10,841 nucleotides of DNA from contig JAESUT010000028.1 of assembly GCA_016762995.1 (NCBI GenBank), forward strand, positions 4,923-15,763, given 5' to 3'. This stretch comes from Gammaproteobacteria bacterium (GTDB lineage Bacteria > Pseudomonadota > Gammaproteobacteria > Pseudomonadales > Pseudohongiellaceae). Under the pieces are notes generated by a model. That model did not search any database and was not told the DNA's origin. It saw only the letters and a program-made list of their open reading frames with translations. The number at the start of each line of letters is the position of its first letter. The first letter of the stretch is position 1. Shown here in pieces: positions 1-7,986 of this stretch. Both the position numbers and the translations under genes were made by a program.

Positions 1-390
1 GGCAAGCTAGCTACTCGTTTGGATTTTCCACTGCAGTTAGATTATCTGCACGCTACGCGTTATCGCGGAGCGACCAGCGGTAAAGATTTACAGTGGAAGG
101 TCTTTCCAAGTGAGTCTCTCAAAGGGCGGGCGGTTCTTCTGGTTGACGATATTTTTGATGTTGGCACTACACTGAAACTGATCGTCGAATACTGCAAGCA
201 GCAGGGCTGTGCATCTGTTCGGACTGCCGTGTTGTTAGACAAGCAGCACGACCGCAAAGAGGCGGGCATCAAGGTGGACTTCGTTGGATTGGAAGTAGTG
301 GATCGCTATTTATTCGGCTACGGAATGGACTACAAAGGCTATCTGCGTAACGTGGCGGGGATCTATGCTATTGCCGAGCAGGATATGTGA
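1..390 (+). CDS. hpt: Hypoxanthine(-guanine) phosphoribosyltransferase, 3' part (5' end outside window)
   Basis: Cytosolic purine-salvage enzyme that transfers the phosphoribosyl group of PRPP to hypoxanthine and/or guanine, giving IMP or GMP. The open frame runs from base 1 with no start, so about 129 C-terminal residues are visible; the family is about 180-190 residues long, so roughly a third is missing on the left. Seen directly: the PRPP-binding loop VLLVDDIFDVGTTL (about bases 133-174), the flexible-loop region DYLHATRYRG, the LLDKQHDRK segment whose lysine contacts the purine in this family, and VDRYLFGYGMDYKGYLRN near the C-terminus, typical of Hpt proteins of pseudomonads and relatives. 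The TTG at base 19 is an internal leucine, not a start. It converges on the AddA-like gene with 34 nt between stop codons. Whether guanine is used as well as hypoxanthine cannot be told from the sequence. Confidence 0.92.
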   Translation, partial: GKLATRLDFPLQLDYLHATRYRGATSGKDLQWKVFPSESLKGRAVLLVDDIFDVGTTLKLIVEYCKQQGCASVRTAVLLDKQHDRKEAGIKVDFVGLEVVDRYLFGYGMDYKGYLRNVAGIYAIAEQDM

Positions 391-424
391 GCTCTTGTCA
401 GCTGCCGTAGAATCTATAGAGCCG

Positions 425-3400
425 CTACTCACACTCAATCAATTTCGGCAGGCTGGTAAATAGCAGTGCCGTTTTTATGCCTTTATTCTCTTCACTCGCA
501 AACAGGTTTTTGTATCTGCTCAGCTGGCCTGAATAGAGTGCTATTTGCTCGGCAAGAAAACTCTCCAACGATTGATTGCTTGATGGCTGCGAAGACTTGT
601 AGTCGATGATCCAGCGTACGCCATTGTCATCGATAAATGTGCGGTCGATTATGTGGGTGTGGACAAAGCCGTTTGCATAACTCTGTAGTGGTAGTTCAGC
701 GGCGCTCTGTTCCTGCTCGTGATCAAACACCCAGCGTAGCTCGGGATCCTGCAAGGTGCGGTGCAGGGACTGTTCGATTTTTGCCATAGCATTATCGATC
801 TCGCCGCTGGCGAATGAGAATGCGCTCAATCGCCTTCTCCAATATCTCTTCAAGCCTGCAACGTTGGCAGTATCGAGAAGCCGGTTGTTGCTTAGATAGT
901 TCTGTAGTGCCTCATGAACAAGATTACCAACCTCTATCTGTAGCTGATTGCCTGCTGCCAACTCAATCTGCGCGGGGTCATCAGATTGGCCTGTAAGCTG
1001 CTCTTCTGTAATCTCGTCAGCTGTCTCTGCTGATTCACTCTTCTCAAATGCGCCTGCCGGTAGCCGTAGCAGTGACGGGCGTATTTTTAATGGATCTTGC
1101 TGCCTAAAAGGCATGCTCATGGAGTGTATGGGGTGATACTCGACCGATGCCTCGGTGAGATTTTCCCATATGGTAGCGAGCAGTGTGCCGGAGCCTGGCT
1201 TGGCTGTCTCACCGTCTTTGTCTGCTAAGGTGGCAGACAGGTATACCGACTTCATTGCGCGAGTAACGCCGATATACAGCAGTCGAGTGCTTTCTAATCG
1301 AGATTTTTCCGCCTTCTCGAAGCGCAGTAGATTGTAGAGGGTATTGTCTTCTCTTCCCGTCGCAGAAAGTGTGGCTAAGAAGAGCTTGTCCTCGCCTTGC
1401 TGATTCAATCGCTGATGCCATAGCAGTAGCGACTTATCATCGGCGCGGCTAGTCCGCGCTAGTCCGGGTAGGAAAACATGGTCGAACTCCAGACCCTTGG
1501 ATTTGTGAATGGTCATGATTTGTACAGGGTTGGCATCGGCGGCTACTGGTGCGCTAGAGACAAAGCTCCTCTGAATCTTCGCTTCGAATTCGGCGAAGTT
1601 CTCTAAGCCACCTGCGGCTTCTGAATCCTTTAGGATTTCATAGAATCTTTCTAGGCTGTCGCGTTCAGAGTCGGATCGAAGAATCTGTTCGCCACCGAGT
1701 TCGTCAAATGTCGTGCGGATCACGCGGCTTATTCTACTCTGTTGCTTCGCCAAGAGAGCGCCGTGTAATGTTGAAGTTAGTTTTCTTATGCGTGCTAAGC
1801 CATCGCTACTGAGCTGCTTGTTCTGTTTGTCGGCGCACAGCTGCGTCATGCTTTCAAAGACGCTGATATTGTTCTCAAAATTTGCTACGACATGTAAATC
1901 CTCTAGGGATATTCCACACCACGGTGCCCTGAGAATCGCTAGCCAAGAAAGCCTGTCAGCTTGATTGCATACAGCACTTGTTAGACTAATCAGATCGGTG
2001 ATTAGCGGAAGTGTATCTAATCTATCGATTTCATTGGCCAGCCAGGGTATTTCGGCCTCGCGAAGTGCTGGCAGTATGAATTTCAGGTGGCCTCGGCTAC
2101 GTATCAGTATCGCTATCTTGCGCTGGGAATGCTGCTTGCGAAGTCGTGATATCTCATCGGCAATATAAGCGGCTTCCTCAATGTAGGCTTGATTCTTGCC
2201 GTCTTCATCAAATTGATAGATGCGAGTCGACACGGCGGTCTCGATGTCCTTTGGATGTACCGCATGGGAGTGCGAGTAACTCACCGCGCCGCGAGAGATG
2301 TCGTTATGCTCAGGAAAGGCGCCCGAGAATACCGCGTTTACCCAGTCCACGACGCCCGAGTCAGATCTAAAATTCGCTAACAGGTCTATCGGGGTCACTG
2401 GGATAGGGCCTAGGCCACTTTCACGTAGTTTAATGAATAGCCCTACGTTGGCATTTCGAAATCCGTAGCAAGACTGCATCGCATCACCTACAACGAAGAG
2501 TGTTCGCCCGTCTCGTTCTTCCCAGCCCGAGGTTAGCTTACGTAGTAATTCCATCTGCGAGGACGAAGTGTCTTGGAACTCGTCAATGAGTATGTGCTTG
2601 ATTTGATAATCGAGGCTAAGCGCAAGATCTGTAGGGTTGTCCTCAGTACCGAGTGCGCGCAGGGCGGCTAGGCTTACCTGTGGATAGTCTATTTTTCTCT
2701 TCTGCGTAAACGCGAGTTCCAGCTGGGCCATTAGAGTTGGCAGCACTTGGGTCAGGGTGCTGAGAAAGTCCCATGAGAGTTCGTCGTCATAGGGTAGGGG
2801 CAGTCTGCGAAGATAATCTAGCGCTGGTAAGAGTTCGGGCGACTCGGTCATTGCTAAGAGGAGCGCCTTCATGGCGTCCTTCTTTTCCTTTTGTAAAGCC
2901 TTCTGTTCTTTGCTGCCGGTCTGTGGAGGAAACCCCACGTCTTTTCTAACGTCTTTACGAAATGCTGCGTCAGACTTAAGTAGAAATAGCTTTGTCAGAC
3001 CGACCCAAGTGTCTAGGTTGCTGGGGTCGGATTCTGGGAGCTCGTCCAGATTGCTGCACAGCAGCAATTGAGAATCACTACCTTGCTCCTGAAGATTAGC
3101 AGTCGCATACCGTAGTAGTGGCATTAATTCGGCAGCGTAGGGTTCTAGCAGTGATTGTGCGTTCTCGATGGACTCTTCGATTAATTCCAATAGGTTTGCA
3201 GCGAGATAGTCCATAGCGCGCTCAGGAGAGCTTGCAACACCTACTATATCGCCAATCCATTGCTCGCGTTGCTTCAAGAGATTTGTAAGGAGGATTTCTA
3301 GCTTTCCGCTATCGTTGTCGAAGTGCAGCATCAACTTGCCGATTGCGCTTGCGATTGGCAGGTCTGCATCGAGCAGTTTTAAAGTGTTTCGAATAGCAAG

Positions 3401-3871
3401 GTGATAGCAGTCATCGACCTGTTCGTTTATTGAAAGCGGGCCGCCAAAATTGGAGAGTATGGGGAGCTTGCTTGCGAGAAAATTGCAGAAGCTATCGATA
3501 GTCTGAATGCGCAGCCGATTGGGTGATTGCTGTAATTGCCAAGACTCTTTTTTATCCTGCTCCAGCACGCTGTTGGCAATCTCATATCTGTCACGATCTA
3601 GCTGCGTGTTTAACCTGTTGGGGTCAATCTGTTGCGCCCATTCAAGTGTATTGAGAATCCGCTGCGCCATCTCATTGGCTGCTTTCTTGGTGAAAGTTAT
3701 CGCTAACACTTCTTCTGGGTGTTGGCAGGCAGCGAGTAGTTTGAGAAAGCGCAGGCTGAGTAATTCTGTCTTACCTGAACCGGCTGGGGCTTGTACGGCG
3801 ATAGAGCGGGTAATATCTAACGCGTTTTGCCGCGCATCGAAGTCGATGATTTGTTTTGTCGGGCTCGTCAT
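425..3871 (-). CDS. addA: AddA-like UvrD-family helicase with C-terminal RecB-type nuclease domain
   Basis: Helicase-nuclease subunit (1148 aa) expected to unwind and cut DNA at double-strand breaks so that RecA can load, with the upstream gene product as partner. All superfamily 1A helicase motifs are visible: Walker A APAGSGKT (28-35), TFTKKAANEM (59-68), Walker B LIDEFQDT (428-435), VVGDAMQSCYGFR (460-472), LANFRSD (498-504), MTIHKSKGLEFD (786-797) and LLYIGVTRAMK (864-874). The C-terminus is a PD-(D/E)XK nuclease: His986 in GNLVHEAL, Asp1076, Asp1090 and Lys1092 in IIDYKSS, then a Q/Y motif around Gln1109-Tyr1120, so the nuclease looks intact. The start is the ATG at 3871, which overlaps the upstream stop as ATGA and has the purine-rich GAAGAAGAG just upstream. 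The frame stays open 53 codons further, but that peptide is arginine-rich and lies inside the AddB-like gene. AddA is the best name; a more distant RecB-like assignment is possible. Confidence 0.93.
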   Translation of the reverse strand: MTSPTKQIIDFDARQNALDITRSIAVQAPAGSGKTELLSLRFLKLLAACQHPEEVLAITFTKKAANEMAQRILNTLEWAQQIDPNRLNTQLDRDRYEIANSVLEQDKKESWQLQQSPNRLRIQTIDSFCNFLASKLPILSNFGGPLSINEQVDDCYHLAIRNTLKLLDADLPIASAIGKLMLHFDNDSGKLEILLTNLLKQREQWIGDIVGVASSPERAMDYLAANLLELIEESIENAQSLLEPYAAELMPLLRYATANLQEQGSDSQLLLCSNLDELPESDPSNLDTWVGLTKLFLLKSDAAFRKDVRKDVGFPPQTGSKEQKALQKEKKDAMKALLLAMTESPELLPALDYLRRLPLPYDDELSWDFLSTLTQVLPTLMAQLELAFTQKRKIDYPQVSLAALRALGTEDNPTDLALSLDYQIKHILIDEFQDTSSSQMELLRKLTSGWEERDGRTLFVVGDAMQSCYGFRNANVGLFIKLRESGLGPIPVTPIDLLANFRSDSGVVDWVNAVFSGAFPEHNDISRGAVSYSHSHAVHPKDIETAVSTRIYQFDEDGKNQAYIEEAAYIADEISRLRKQHSQRKIAILIRSRGHLKFILPALREAEIPWLANEIDRLDTLPLITDLISLTSAVCNQADRLSWLAILRAPWCGISLEDLHVVANFENNISVFESMTQLCADKQNKQLSSDGLARIRKLTSTLHGALLAKQQSRISRVIRTTFDELGGEQILRSDSERDSLERFYEILKDSEAAGGLENFAEFEAKIQRSFVSSAPVAADANPVQIMTIHKSKGLEFDHVFLPGLARTSRADDKSLLLWHQRLNQQGEDKLFLATLSATGREDNTLYNLLRFEKAEKSRLESTRLLYIGVTRAMKSVYLSATLADKDGETAKPGSGTLLATIWENLTEASVEYHPIHSMSMPFRQQDPLKIRPSLLRLPAGAFEKSESAETADEITEEQLTGQSDDPAQIELAAGNQLQIEVGNLVHEALQNYLSNNRLLDTANVAGLKRYWRRRLSAFSFASGEIDNAMAKIEQSLHRTLQDPELRWVFDHEQEQSAAELPLQSYANGFVHTHIIDRTFIDDNGVRWIIDYKSSQPSSNQSLESFLAEQIALYSGQLSRYKNLFASEENKGIKTALLFTSLPKLIECE
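3868..3871 (-). other. ATGA stop/start overlap between AddB-like and AddA-like genes
   Basis: On the minus strand the four bases ATGA hold both the AddA-like ATG (3871-3869) and the AddB-like TGA (3870-3868). Such overlaps usually mean re-initiation by the same ribosome, which suits two subunits needed in equal amounts. The purine-rich stretch GAAGAAGAG just upstream can serve as ribosome binding site and at the same time encodes the acidic C-terminus of the AddB-like protein. Confidence 0.9.
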
Positions 3872-6618
3872 ATCTCTTCTTCGCTCAAGGATATCTGGCT
3901 CTGATCTGTTTCGGCTATTCGGCATAGCGGGCCTAACTCGCAATATTGGCAAGTAGTGCCGCGCGTTGGAGCTACGGCTATGAGTCCGGATTCGAATTCT
4001 TCGGCTAGAGCGTGGATGCTCTTGTTCCAATAGTCTTGCAGTGCCGGCCAGCCACCTTCGAAGAATTTTGCCTGTCTACTGACTTTAACCTCTGCGCCAA
4101 AATCAGTTAACTCCATGGGGCTGATCAGGCCGGTATTCTCGGCGTTGAGTTGGAAGATGAGCGTGGCACTGACCGGTTGATCGGAGTCTTGGCTGACTGC
4201 AATTTGATACAGCGGGAGCTGCAAGTCATCCGGCCTATCATCAAACCATTTGTAGTTAGTAAATTTTCCTGTCTTGTAATCTATAAGGGCTAGAGAGCCA
4301 TCGGCTAATTGATCGATGCGATCTATGCGCAGCTTGAGTGAGAGTTGCGAATGTTGCCAAGTCACAGTCTTCTCATTATGCAAGATGGTGAATTCGCTGC
4401 GTTGCTTCTCCAATAGCAGAAAGCCCTCTAGCAAATTCGTTAACCGGCCTTGTTCAAGCAATGAGAAGGCAGGGGTCATTGTTTCGGGGTGAAGTTTTCT
4501 GAGATAGTCGATAGCGATCTCTGCGCCTTGAGTTGTTAACTCCTTTGTTTGAGAAGGAGACAGACTGTGCAGTGTTTTCGAATCGCCTAGTTGTAGGCCG
4601 ATTTTTTCTAGAGCTTTATGGAGGGCATTTCCTCTAACTAGCGCATTTAAGCCATAGCTAAATTCATCCAGTGACTTTGCTTTCAAACGATTCTTAGCGA
4701 AGGCCTTAAACGGGCAGTTGGATTGGTTGCTTAGCAAGCCAGTTCCGCCGGACACTTTTTCGTCGGCAAACAGTGGAATGTGAAGTGTTTCTTCACGCCT
4801 CTCTAGGGTGTTAGCCATCCGCTTGTTCGAATTTTCCTGGGCATCAGTCTCATCAATATTCGCGGGTACGAAAGCTATCCCTTTAAGCAGGGCGCTAGGC
4901 CTAATGGAGAGTTCTTCTTCTAGCGTGTGGTGACTAATCACCATCTCTGCTTTGGTGTTTTTCCGAAGTGAGATCAATTGCGTGAGTGCGGTATCTAATT
5001 GCTGCTGATTGGAGCTGCCGGGCATGTCCAGGGTCTGTTGTAGGCCATAGGGCAGAAACGCCACAGGGTTTATTGCCTGCGGCCAATTTCTGTCATCAAC
5101 TGACAGAATCCACACGTAATCGAACAGCAGATCCTGTGACTCTTCGATATCCACGAGAGAAATCTGCCGGCGATCATCAAAGTTTAGGTTCACATTGGAT
5201 TGCTTCAGAAAAGTCTGCAACTTCCCAAGAGCGCTTGTTAGAGAAATATTCCCCAACACTTTCGATGAGGCAGAAAAGCGTTGACTGCATTGCTGCCAAA
5301 GTATGCTTTGCCGATGATTGTGCTCGGCTGAGTCGTTGCCGGGCCAGCCTAGGAGTTGTAATTGCTTGCCAAACAGCTGCAGCCATTGTCGTAACGGCTG
5401 ATGATTAGGTTCGTGTCTAGCCAGTTCGCTAAAGGCTAGTAATGACTGGGCTAGGATAGGGCAGTGATGGCTGCGCTCGTTCTGCAACATGAATGAACGC
5501 AGTTGAGTGAGGCGAACCTCTGCTTCGGTGTTGCCGCGAAGCGTTATCTCCAAAGCAATACGTGCTTGCAGTTCGCTCTCAGCCCCGACTAAATTCGGTA
5601 ACTGCAATAATTTACAGAAACGTTCGCTATCTATTAGCTCAAAGTTGAGCGCGAGTAATGACAAAGCAACACTAAAGTCCTGCAATTCGTCGAGCGTGTC
5701 AGTGCTGTGATAGCGATTAAGGTGGTCGCTTATTTCGAATTTTCTGCTATTGCTGGCGTTACTGTTTCTAAAGAGCGTCTCTTCGATCATGGGCTCTAGG
5801 GAGCTGCTCTGGTCAACCACCATGCCGATGTGCGCGTCTGGAAACTCTCTGGCCTTGCCTTGGCACCAGTCTATGCAGGCATCAATCTCTGCGCTGTTGC
5901 TCTGATAACTGCGGTAAGTGCTATCTCTACTTGCGAAGACGGATCCTAGCTGTGTGTCTGGGCTGGGTTCGCGCGACCACTCAAGCTCGCAAACACGGGC
6001 GAGGGCGTCGAACAGTTCTACGTACGACGGAGGAGGCTGATTGAAGTTGATAAGAGCGATCTTGATTGGCAGTATCGGCTTCAGCTCTTCGATATGCTTT
6101 GCGATTACTCTGCTGGCGTCGCTGAGGCTGACGGCGTTGATTTTCTTACAGCGCGCCTCGAATTGATCGCTCCAATCTAGGAATGTCTGAAAGTCGACTG
6201 CGCCCCTATAGCGTTCTGTCTCACTGCTCGTAGCCACATTCCACTGCTGAAAGAATCGATAGCTGCGTGCGGCGGAAATGGCTGTTTCCTCGCTATTGAG
6301 CAGCGGGTACTTATCAAAACTGGATCGTACTATTTGCAGCCAGATTTCCTGTTCATCGAAGCGGCCTAGTAGTTGCGTCTCATTGAAGGGGGCTATAGCT
6401 TGGGATGCGGCGAGTTGCCATAGCTGTTGAATGTAGATGTCGATCGCAAAGACGGCAGGCCGCTCCCAGGTCTTTGAGGTCTCGCTACCGCTATTGCGAA
6501 AGCCGTTCGCGTACTCACGCAGAATTCCATCTACGCCGCGGTTATTAGGAGTTAGTAGCGTGAAGCCTCTGGCAAGCAGTGGCTGTAATGGCTCGATGTC
6601 AAAACGGCGAATAGCCAT
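3868..6618 (-). CDS. addB: AddB-like PD-(D/E)XK nuclease with iron-sulfur cysteines (probable DNA repair protein)
   Basis: Partner subunit (916 aa) of the helicase-nuclease encoded directly downstream; proposed role is processing of double-strand DNA ends. The length and the central segment YVWILSVDDRNWP (501-513), followed by a run of conserved prolines, fit the roughly 900-residue AddB-related family (TIGR03623 type). The nuclease domain is complete: His667 in VRGNALHKAL, Asp766/Asp769 in LRIDRIDQL, Asp780 and Lys782 in LIDYKTG, and LQLPLYQ (799-805). Four cysteines fit the AddB/Cas4 4Fe-4S staple: Cys635 before the nuclease and Cys890-x2-Cys893-x5-Cys899 after it. Near the N-terminus LLTPNNRGVD (21-30) stands where B. 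subtilis AddB has a P-loop, but no Walker A is visible, so this subunit probably does not hydrolyse ATP. The ATG at 6618 lies 3 nt after the mnmH stop and has no strong Shine-Dalgarno, suggesting translational coupling. Confidence 0.9.
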   Translation of the reverse strand: MAIRRFDIEPLQPLLARGFTLLTPNNRGVDGILREYANGFRNSGSETSKTWERPAVFAIDIYIQQLWQLAASQAIAPFNETQLLGRFDEQEIWLQIVRSSFDKYPLLNSEETAISAARSYRFFQQWNVATSSETERYRGAVDFQTFLDWSDQFEARCKKINAVSLSDASRVIAKHIEELKPILPIKIALINFNQPPPSYVELFDALARVCELEWSREPSPDTQLGSVFASRDSTYRSYQSNSAEIDACIDWCQGKAREFPDAHIGMVVDQSSSLEPMIEETLFRNSNASNSRKFEISDHLNRYHSTDTLDELQDFSVALSLLALNFELIDSERFCKLLQLPNLVGAESELQARIALEITLRGNTEAEVRLTQLRSFMLQNERSHHCPILAQSLLAFSELARHEPNHQPLRQWLQLFGKQLQLLGWPGNDSAEHNHRQSILWQQCSQRFSASSKVLGNISLTSALGKLQTFLKQSNVNLNFDDRRQISLVDIEESQDLLFDYVWILSVDDRNWPQAINPVAFLPYGLQQTLDMPGSSNQQQLDTALTQLISLRKNTKAEMVISHHTLEEELSIRPSALLKGIAFVPANIDETDAQENSNKRMANTLERREETLHIPLFADEKVSGGTGLLSNQSNCPFKAFAKNRLKAKSLDEFSYGLNALVRGNALHKALEKIGLQLGDSKTLHSLSPSQTKELTTQGAEIAIDYLRKLHPETMTPAFSLLEQGRLTNLLEGFLLLEKQRSEFTILHNEKTVTWQHSQLSLKLRIDRIDQLADGSLALIDYKTGKFTNYKWFDDRPDDLQLPLYQIAVSQDSDQPVSATLIFQLNAENTGLISPMELTDFGAEVKVSRQAKFFEGGWPALQDYWNKSIHALAEEFESGLIAVAPTRGTTCQYCELGPLCRIAETDQSQISLSEEEI

Positions 6619-6621
6619 TGC

Positions 6622-7725
6622 TCAATCGGGCCTGTTGATGTGTGACGCCCAGGCCAAAAATTCTTCTCTGTTGCCGCGGTAGATGACGCGATCCAGCTTC
6701 TTGCTCATTTGGTATTCGTACATGGGGTCGTAGTAGTCGCATAGCAGCCGTTCTATCCATTGCCGGTGTAGCGCTTCGGATTCGGCGGGATCGTTGTGGC
6801 CTAGTGCCTGCTCCATTGTGGTATGCAGCTCAGCGTGCTTTTCAGCTCCTAGGCGACGCTTGATTCGCTCTAAACTCCCAAGTAGGAACTCAGAGAAGTT
6901 TTCCCGAGCGGTATCTGCATCAGCATTCTGAAAATCCTGAAAATTGGAGTAGATGTAGTCTTTGTAGATTGTTTCTACTCGGACCTTCATAGATTCTTCA
7001 AGCATGGCGATGGGAGAGGCTGTCATTTTGTCATGGAATTCTTTGGGAACAGACATCGAGCCGATGGACCGGCTCTCGTCTTCCAGAAAGAGTTGCTGAG
7101 CATTCTCGAAGGGTAGTTTTAGCAATGCGATACCGAGCTGGTTCTCGAAGTCTATTTGACTAGGCTGGCCCTGAATGCGCCTGCCGAAAGCTGAGCCGCG
7201 ATGATTGGCTAAGCCCTCGAGATCGATGCTGAAATTCAGCGCATTGAGTAGATGCGTCTTGGCGCTTCCTGTTTTACCGCCAATGATCATGAGTTGGGAA
7301 TGGCGACTCACGGTTTCAATGGTGTTGATCAGGTACCGGCGCAGTGCCTTATACCCGCCTTCGACGAGGGGTATGTCGATGTCCAAATCCGCCAGCCACT
7401 GCTGGACGGTGTGAGAGCGTAATCCACCACGGAAGCAATACACTGCCGCAGAAGGGTTTGCTTGCAGGAATTTCTGCCAATGACTTAGCCGCTCTGCTTT
7501 GCTCTCGCCGCTGACTAGTTCGTTGCCTAATTTAATCGCGGCATCCTTTCCGGCAGCTTTATATTTCTTTCCGATCTCGTGCCGTTCAGTATCGAAAAGC
7601 AGCGGCAGGTTTAGGGCACTAGGAAAGGCACCGTGCTCAAACTCGAGCGGTGCACGAACGTCTATTAGCGGCAAATCTTGAGTGAAGAGATTTCTGAATT
7701 CTGATTCGCGAAGTAGTTGAGGCAT
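6622..7725 (-). CDS. mnmH: tRNA 2-selenouridine synthase (rhodanese plus P-loop domain)
   Basis: MnmH (SelU, YbbB) converts 2-thiouridine at tRNA wobble position 34 to 2-selenouridine, through a geranylated intermediate, using selenophosphate made by SelD. It is a cytosolic enzyme of 367 aa, a normal length. The N-terminal rhodanese domain holds IDVRAPLEFEHG (21-32) and the active-site loop YCFRGGLRS with Cys97, the same number as the essential cysteine in E. coli. The C-terminal half has a P-loop GGKTGSAKT (149-157), GLANHRGSAFG (171-181), LEDESRSIGS (214-223) and YYDPMYEYQ (331-339). The distance from the start to PLEFE equals that in E. coli YbbB, which supports the ATG at 7725 despite a poor Shine-Dalgarno. 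Oddity: the glycine before the P-loop lysine is Ala155 (GCC codon at 7263-7261). It is the first gene of the operon with the two repair genes. selD is not in the window but would be needed. Confidence 0.95.
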   Translation of the reverse strand: MPQLLRESEFRNLFTQDLPLIDVRAPLEFEHGAFPSALNLPLLFDTERHEIGKKYKAAGKDAAIKLGNELVSGESKAERLSHWQKFLQANPSAAVYCFRGGLRSHTVQQWLADLDIDIPLVEGGYKALRRYLINTIETVSRHSQLMIIGGKTGSAKTHLLNALNFSIDLEGLANHRGSAFGRRIQGQPSQIDFENQLGIALLKLPFENAQQLFLEDESRSIGSMSVPKEFHDKMTASPIAMLEESMKVRVETIYKDYIYSNFQDFQNADADTARENFSEFLLGSLERIKRRLGAEKHAELHTTMEQALGHNDPAESEALHRQWIERLLCDYYDPMYEYQMSKKLDRVIYRGNREEFLAWASHINRPD

Positions 7726-7753
7726 CGAGGTACAGGCACGTATTTAGGAGAAT

Positions 7754-7793
7754 CGGCCATTGGGCCGTTTCATTAAAATGAAGTGTAACACTT
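7754..7793. promoter_or_regulatory. Cluster of three inverted repeats in the mnmH upstream region
   Basis: Three perfect inverted repeats lie almost end to end: CGGCC-ATTG-GGCCG (7754-7767), TTCATT-AA-AATGAA (7769-7782) and AAGTGT-A-ACACTT (7781-7793), the last two sharing AA. They sit 29 to 68 bases upstream of the mnmH start, where the operon promoter or an operator is expected. The 6-1-6 and 6-2-6 symmetry suits sites for dimeric regulators, and the first could form a leader hairpin. I could not place a convincing sigma70 promoter for mnmH here. The binding factor is unknown and function is inferred from symmetry and position only. Confidence 0.4.
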
Positions 7794-7846
7794 AGCTCTA
7801 TTCAGCCCTAGGATAGCAATCGGCAAGGCTGATAACGTAGCGGGCT

Positions 7847-7875
7847 TTGCGGTACAACTCAGCACGCCGTATTAT
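7847..7875 (+). promoter_or_regulatory. Predicted sigma70 promoter for the DUF1285 gene
   Basis: TTGCGG (-35, 7847-7852) and TATTAT (-10, 7870-7875) are separated by exactly 17 nt. The -10 box matches TATAAT at five of six positions and the -35 box matches TTGACA at three. Transcription would start near 7881-7883, leaving about 105 nt of leader before the ATG at 7987, or about 54 nt before the alternative ATC start at 7936. The transcript would begin just before a predicted hairpin at 7882-7904. Confidence 0.45.
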
Positions 7876-7881
7876 TGGCAG

Positions 7882-7906
7882 GATGACCGGGGCTGATCGT
7901 CATCAG
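7882..7906 (+). other. Leader segment able to form two competing hairpins
   Basis: GATGAC (7882-7887) pairs perfectly with GTCATC (7899-7904). The same right-hand bases also take part in CTGAT-CGTC-ATCAG (7893-7906), so the two hairpins exclude each other. They fall at the predicted 5' end of the DUF1285 transcript. There is no T-tract after them, so this is not a terminator. Stems are only 5-6 bp, and chance is a real possibility. Confidence 0.3.
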
Positions 7907-7923
7907 TAGGGTCTAATTTACCT

Positions 7924-7938
7924 GGGAGTAAAGCGATC
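7924..7938 (+). promoter_or_regulatory. Shine-Dalgarno-like GGGAG followed by in-frame ATC (possible non-canonical start)
   Basis: GGGAG (7924-7928) is followed after 7 nt by ATC at 7936, in frame with the DUF1285 protein and 17 codons before its only ATG. The intervening codons contain no stop and would read (M)SNDSSDKGGGAIDPFD. By contrast, the ATG at 7987 has no Shine-Dalgarno at normal spacing. Initiation at ATC is rare, so a sequencing error at this codon is an alternative. Confidence 0.35.
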
Positions 7939-7986
7939 TCAAACGACAGTAGTGACAAAGGGGGCGGGGCAATCGACCCCTTCGAT

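Noticed and set aside
387..432. Possible hairpin between the convergent hpt and addA stops (GTGAG/CTCAC plus GCTCT/AGAGC)
   Set aside because: The stem is interrupted by a 5-nt one-sided bulge, has a long loop and no T-tract on either side, so it is not a supportable terminator.
3507..3956. 149-codon plus-strand frame opposite the AddA-like gene
   Set aside because: Shadow of the helicase gene with no recognisable domain; it covers the Walker A coding region, which is clearly coding on the minus strand.
3872..4030. 53-codon N-terminal extension of the AddA-like gene
   Set aside because: It lies entirely inside the AddB-like gene, is arginine-rich and unlike any helicase N-terminus; the ATGA overlap gives a better start.
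4986..5408. 140-codon plus-strand frame opposite the AddB-like gene
   Set aside because: Antisense shadow with no domain, no promoter and no ribosome binding site that I could see.
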